Positions 60,043 through 64,000 of a stretch of 64,000 nt of DNA are shown here, one piece after another (the first letter of the stretch is position 1; each line of letters begins with the position of its first letter). The notes under the pieces are model-generated. The model had not been told where the DNA came from, made no database searches, and saw nothing but the letters and a program-made list of their open reading frames with translations. A program made the position numbers and the translations under genes. This DNA is from Colius striatus (Eukaryota; Chordata; Aves; Coliiformes; Coliidae): assembly GCF_028858725.1 (NCBI RefSeq), contig NC_084759.1:91322889-91386888 (forward strand), written 5' to 3'.

Positions 60043-63000
60043 GTAACGTGTCCCATGCATTGCTGCTCATTTTCAAGCAGGGTTGGGTTGGTTCTTAGTT
60101 TTTTTCTTTTGACAAATCATTTGGAGGTTCTGGGTTACAACCTTCTCTACAAAGAAGCTGTCAAAAATTGATGTACTCAGAGAAACAGGCTTAGTCATGC
60201 TTGTACAAAACTGCATGGTTTGGTTTATTTGAGCATTTAAACATCTTAATCTTCTTGTAAACAAATCTGTCCTTGTTGAAAACAAATTGAAATGAGCATA
60301 TTTACAAAGTTGATTTATTATTTTCTAGATTTAATTTCTGAAGGTTGTCACTTTGGGTGTGCCCAAAATGAGGGCCTCAAATCCAGCTCTCCATTAACTG
60401 CTAGCAATGGCGTTGGTTTGGTTCAGTATTACCTTATTTTTACAGCTGCTTTTCTTTACTTTTGAGCAATTTTCTGATATATCTAAAACTCTCGTCCTCT
60501 ATGTAAACTCTCCTCAAAATGTGGTGTTTTGTTGTCTGGGCTTCCTTTTCCCCCTCTAATAAAGTATCTCTGTGGGTAGGGAAGTGGAGTGTGAGCGGAG
60601 AATGAAGCCAAAAAGGAGGTCACTGCCTCGTGAGGTTGCAGTGTTGGTTTTGGAAAGAAGCACCAAGCCTGTCCTGCAAGTACTTAGATTTGCTTCAAGT
60701 GCAGGCACGTCTCCATCACTGATGGAAGTGCAAGCAAGCATATTTCAGATTTTGTGAGCGGAAATACAAATTTGAGGCTCTCTTTTTTATGGTTACTAAC
60801 AGTTCCTTAACAGTCTTTTTATTGGAAGCTCGTGACTACTGAATTAGGCAAGGCACTAGTTTTGGATAAATATATCCTACTTGCTATGCTCCTTTTTTTC
60901 AGTTAGATGTAATAGGTTTCTGCCCAGACTCTTGCATAATGCTGCTTTGCTCATCCTGTTTGGAAGTGATTCCCCTGTTACTTTCTGCAAACTGTTTTTT
61001 AAAAACAAATTCTATTTATAGCAGTTCTGGAACTCTTTGCAGTGAAATGTCTTATATAAATAAAACTCTGCAGGAAACTGTAGATTGCAGGAATACTCAT
61101 TCAGAATTTGTTATTACTTTACAATTTTGTAGCACAAATTAAGCTTTTCAGAAGAGCAGATAATTTTGGCTGCCTTTAAAACTCATGAAATGAGATACCT
61201 TTGTGTGCATACAGTGCATGCAACAGAGGATTGGGCTTCGGGGAAGCCTCTTTGCTTGCTCTCTGAAAATTAGAGGGAGAGGAGACAGTTAAAGTGTTTA
61301 CTTGGGAAACCCAGATACTGAGAAATAAAATCACTATGTGCTCTTCTAAAAGGAGATGGAGGGAATTTTGCTTGTTCCCTAGCAACTCTGGGAGTGTAAA
61401 CAATTTGGAACCGAGTATGAGAAATAAAGCTTCACAGTGGAATTTAGCTGGCAGACTTGAAATCCAGTGGAAATACTGCGCTGCTGGGAAGATGCTAGCT
61501 TCTATGCATAGCTTGCTGCCTTTTAGTTATCATTCCCTTCCCTTTTTCTGTCCTTGTCTTGCAGCAATAGTTAATTATCCTGTTGCAATTCTTAGTCTGT
61601 GTGTACAATATTACAGGCTAACCTGCATAGATACATAAGGGGGTGGAGTCGGATGGGGTGGGGGGGAGAGTGTCTTGACGTGATCATTATTATCCTATAA
61701 ACCATGGATGCTAATATTAATATGGTTTACATGAAACTGGGAGGAGTGGCTGATTCACCAAAAGGCTGTGCTTGAGAGTGGCTTGAGAGTTGGGCAGAGA
61801 GGAACCTCATGAGGTTCAACGAGGACAAGTGCAGAGTCCTGCACCTGGGGAGCAACAACCCCATGCACTAGTACAGGCTGGGGATTGACCTGCTGGTGAG
61901 CAGCTCTGCAGAGAGAGACCTGGGAGTGCTGGTTGATAACAAATTAAACATGAGCCAGCAATGTGCCCTTGAGGCCAAGAAGGCCAATGACATCCTGGGA
62001 TGCATCAAGAAGAGTGTGTCCAGCAGGTTGAGGGAGGTTCTCCTCCCCCTCTACTCTGCCCTGGTGAGGCCTCACCTGGAGCACTGTGTCCAGTTTTAGG
62101 CTCCCCAGCTCAAGAGGGAAAGGGAATTTCTGGAGAGAGTCCAGTGCAGGGCCACCAAGATGATCAGGGGACTGGAGCATCATCCTTATGAGGAAAGGCT
62201 GAGAGACATGTGACTGTTTAGCCTGGAGCAGACTGAGGGGAGATTTCGTGAACACTTAAAAATATCTAAAGGGTGGATATGAGGAGGATGGGGCAACACT
62301 TTTTTCTGTAGCGCCCAATGACAGGACAAGGGGTGACAAACAAAAAACTGGAACACAGGAAGTTCCACTTAAACACAATGAAAAACTTCTTTGCTGTGAC
62401 GGTGAGGGAGCCCTGACACAGGCTGCCCAGGGAGAGTGTGGAGTCTCCTCTGGAAGTTTTCAAAACCCACCAGGATGCATTCCTGTGTGACTTGATTGAG
62501 GTGAACCTGCTTTAGGAGAGAGTTGGACCAGATGATCTCTAGAAATCTCTTCCAGCCCCGACCAGTCTGTGGTTCTATGGTTTATAGGGGCTTGTGGCTT
62601 TCCTATAGATATGTGTTCAACTGGTGAGTAACCAGTAGCAGAACTGGTCTCTGTGCATGGGCTGTGCCCATTTTTATCTCCTTAGTTTGTGTATGTAAAC
62701 AAAGATTATCCTAGATTGGATACTATTGGTACTATACAGTCCACAGTGCATCATCTAGGGCAAAAGGGATTTCTGCTTTTAAGGAAAATAATTGTTAGTT
62801 GTGTACACCAGGGTGTGCGGGGCAGACATGCTGAAGTAGCCTGTTTGGTGTCAGTCGGTCAGAGGCCGTGGTGTCATTTTATGCAGAGCTATACAGGCAC
62901 TTCTGCCTCAGGGTGCTGAGTGCTGCCGGCAGCAGGAGCAGGCTGCAGAGACATATGGCTAGGTTAACAGAAAACCATCCCAGGTTCATTAACTCAGGCT

Positions 63001-64000
63001 CAGCTCACTGTGAAAGCAGCTAAACTACTTACTCCAGGCTTAGCCTGGATCCCAGATAAGCTGTGTGTACACAGTTCTTTGTCTCCTCTAATAACCTTGC
63101 CAGGCCCAAGCCGCTTCTTTGCCTGAGACAGGGCTTGTCCATAGCCCCTGTGCACCACTGGAGGACAACTGAGAGTTGATGATAATAAATAGACCTAGAG
63201 TTTTCTGTAAAACTTGAGGCAGTATGACATTTGTTTGCTTTGCACACAGTCAATACTGAGCTTTTTGTCACTTTCCTTGATGTTTTGGAACTCTGGGACT
63301 GACACAATTTCTAATGCTGTTTAAGCCATACAAAATAAATTGTTTTAAGAGGAACACTTCACGCAAACTATTTTCCCTTAGAGCAGCAGTAAAACTGCTC
63401 TAATATGTCAACTTGCCATGCTGTCAAATTCCAAGATCAAGGTAGAGATAATTCTGCACCAGGACTCCAAGATGCCATGAACTTGTTAAAAACCACAAAG
63501 CCATTGTTAATTAACATGACTGTCATCATTCATTTGTAGAAAAATCTTGCTTTGATGTCCAAAGAAACCACTATGACTGTGGCCAGTAAGAACTTTTGAA
63601 AACATCTGAGTTTTTTAAAGTGACTGAAAGGAACTTTAACCTCTCCCTGCCTCAGACCCACACCACCACCTCCTCGTTGTTCATACTGTCTCCCCATCTT
63701 TTTTGATGTTTGTATGCCTGTACTTTTTTGCCTCATCTCATGATTTAAATTGGGTTGTCCTGTTTCACACTATGTACAACAATGCACAGGACAACAATGA
63801 TGCAGTCTTGACCATCGCCATTAGTGTAGGTAATTTACAAACTGGGGGAAGGCATCTGTTCTTGAGGGAGGATGAGGAAGTGTTTGCAATAGTCTATTCA
63901 AAAACATAGTATGTAAGGAAGCAGGTTCTTTACTTTCTTTTGAGTAAGTGGGCCTTTTGGGGGATGGAATACCGATAACTGGATATTGATTTTTCTTGCT
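60043..64000 (+). other. C2CD2: C2CD2 intron 6 (continues past the window)
   Basis: No acceptor followed by a C2-domain-like phase-1 exon was found before 64000. The only recognisable content is the CR1 element at 61731-62580. Short open frames elsewhere (for example 63703-63909 +) carry no known motif. Confidence 0.7.
61731..62580 (+). mobile_element. CR1 LINE, 0.85 kb, 5'-truncated
   Basis: It begins just after the RT catalytic motif (MKLGGVAD in frame) and runs through the C-terminal part of ORF2: [11 protein letters not shown], then [17 protein letters not shown] and [13 protein letters not shown] at 61900-62090. It ends with the CR1 3' end (GATGATCTCTAGAAATC and a terminal repeat ending at 62580). 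Stops at the early TGA near 61771 and after VQF at 62097 show it is inactive. It is better preserved than the copy at 39520-41091, so probably younger, and in sense orientation to C2CD2. Confidence 0.95.

Noticed and set aside
61896-62255. ORFs near the right end as possible C2CD2 exons
   Set aside because: The + frame is CR1 ORF2 and the - frame its shadow; neither resembles a C2 domain and phases do not fit.
1-64000. CRISPR arrays, operons, tRNA or rRNA genes, endogenous retroviral genes
   Set aside because: None seen: no regularly spaced repeats with unique spacers, no tRNA-like cloverleaf recognised, and the only retroelement coding sequence is CR1 LINE.

Overview
The window is vertebrate nuclear DNA, most likely from a bird. 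Genes are split by introns with standard GT/AG boundaries, promoters sit in CpG islands, and the only abundant dispersed repeats are CR1 LINE fragments with the 3' end typical of sauropsids. The two recognisable genes, ZBTB21 and C2CD2, lie in tandem on the + strand. That matches their order on human chromosome 21, where both are transcribed ZBTB21 then C2CD2 (recalled knowledge, not computed here).

Layout. 1-12000: AT-rich intergenic DNA with no supportable gene, holding a purine minisatellite and an isolated G-quadruplex motif. 12000-13450: CpG island and promoter of ZBTB21, with kappaB, CCAAT, E-box, CRE and YY1-like sites upstream of a non-coding first exon that ends at a strong donor (12723/12724). 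12724-23649: intron with CR1 fragments. 23663-26842: the whole ZBTB21 protein (1,059 residues) in one exon. 26843 to about 31995: long AT-rich 3' UTR with several poly(A) signals, Pumilio-type motifs and an antisense CR1 insertion. 31996-42400: intergenic, with a CTCF-like double site, a perfect 16-bp palindrome and a 1.5-kb dead CR1. 42400-43450: CpG island and first coding exon of C2CD2. 43238-64000: five further C2CD2 exons (285 codons in total, all but the last ending in phase 0) and their introns. The C2 domain and C-terminus of C2CD2 lie beyond the right edge.

The two genes are not known to act together. ZBTB21 is a nuclear BTB zinc-finger transcription regulator; C2CD2 is a membrane-anchored SMP/C2 protein of the TMEM24 family linked to lipid transfer at membrane contacts. 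Adjacency here is conserved synteny, not an operon.

I found no undescribed multi-gene system. The observations most worth testing are a strong-context upstream ATG 10 nt before the C2CD2 start that opens a 107-codon overlapping frame, possible upstream ORFs in ZBTB21 exon 1, the CTCF-like pair between the genes, and inverted CR1 copies in the ZBTB21 transcript.
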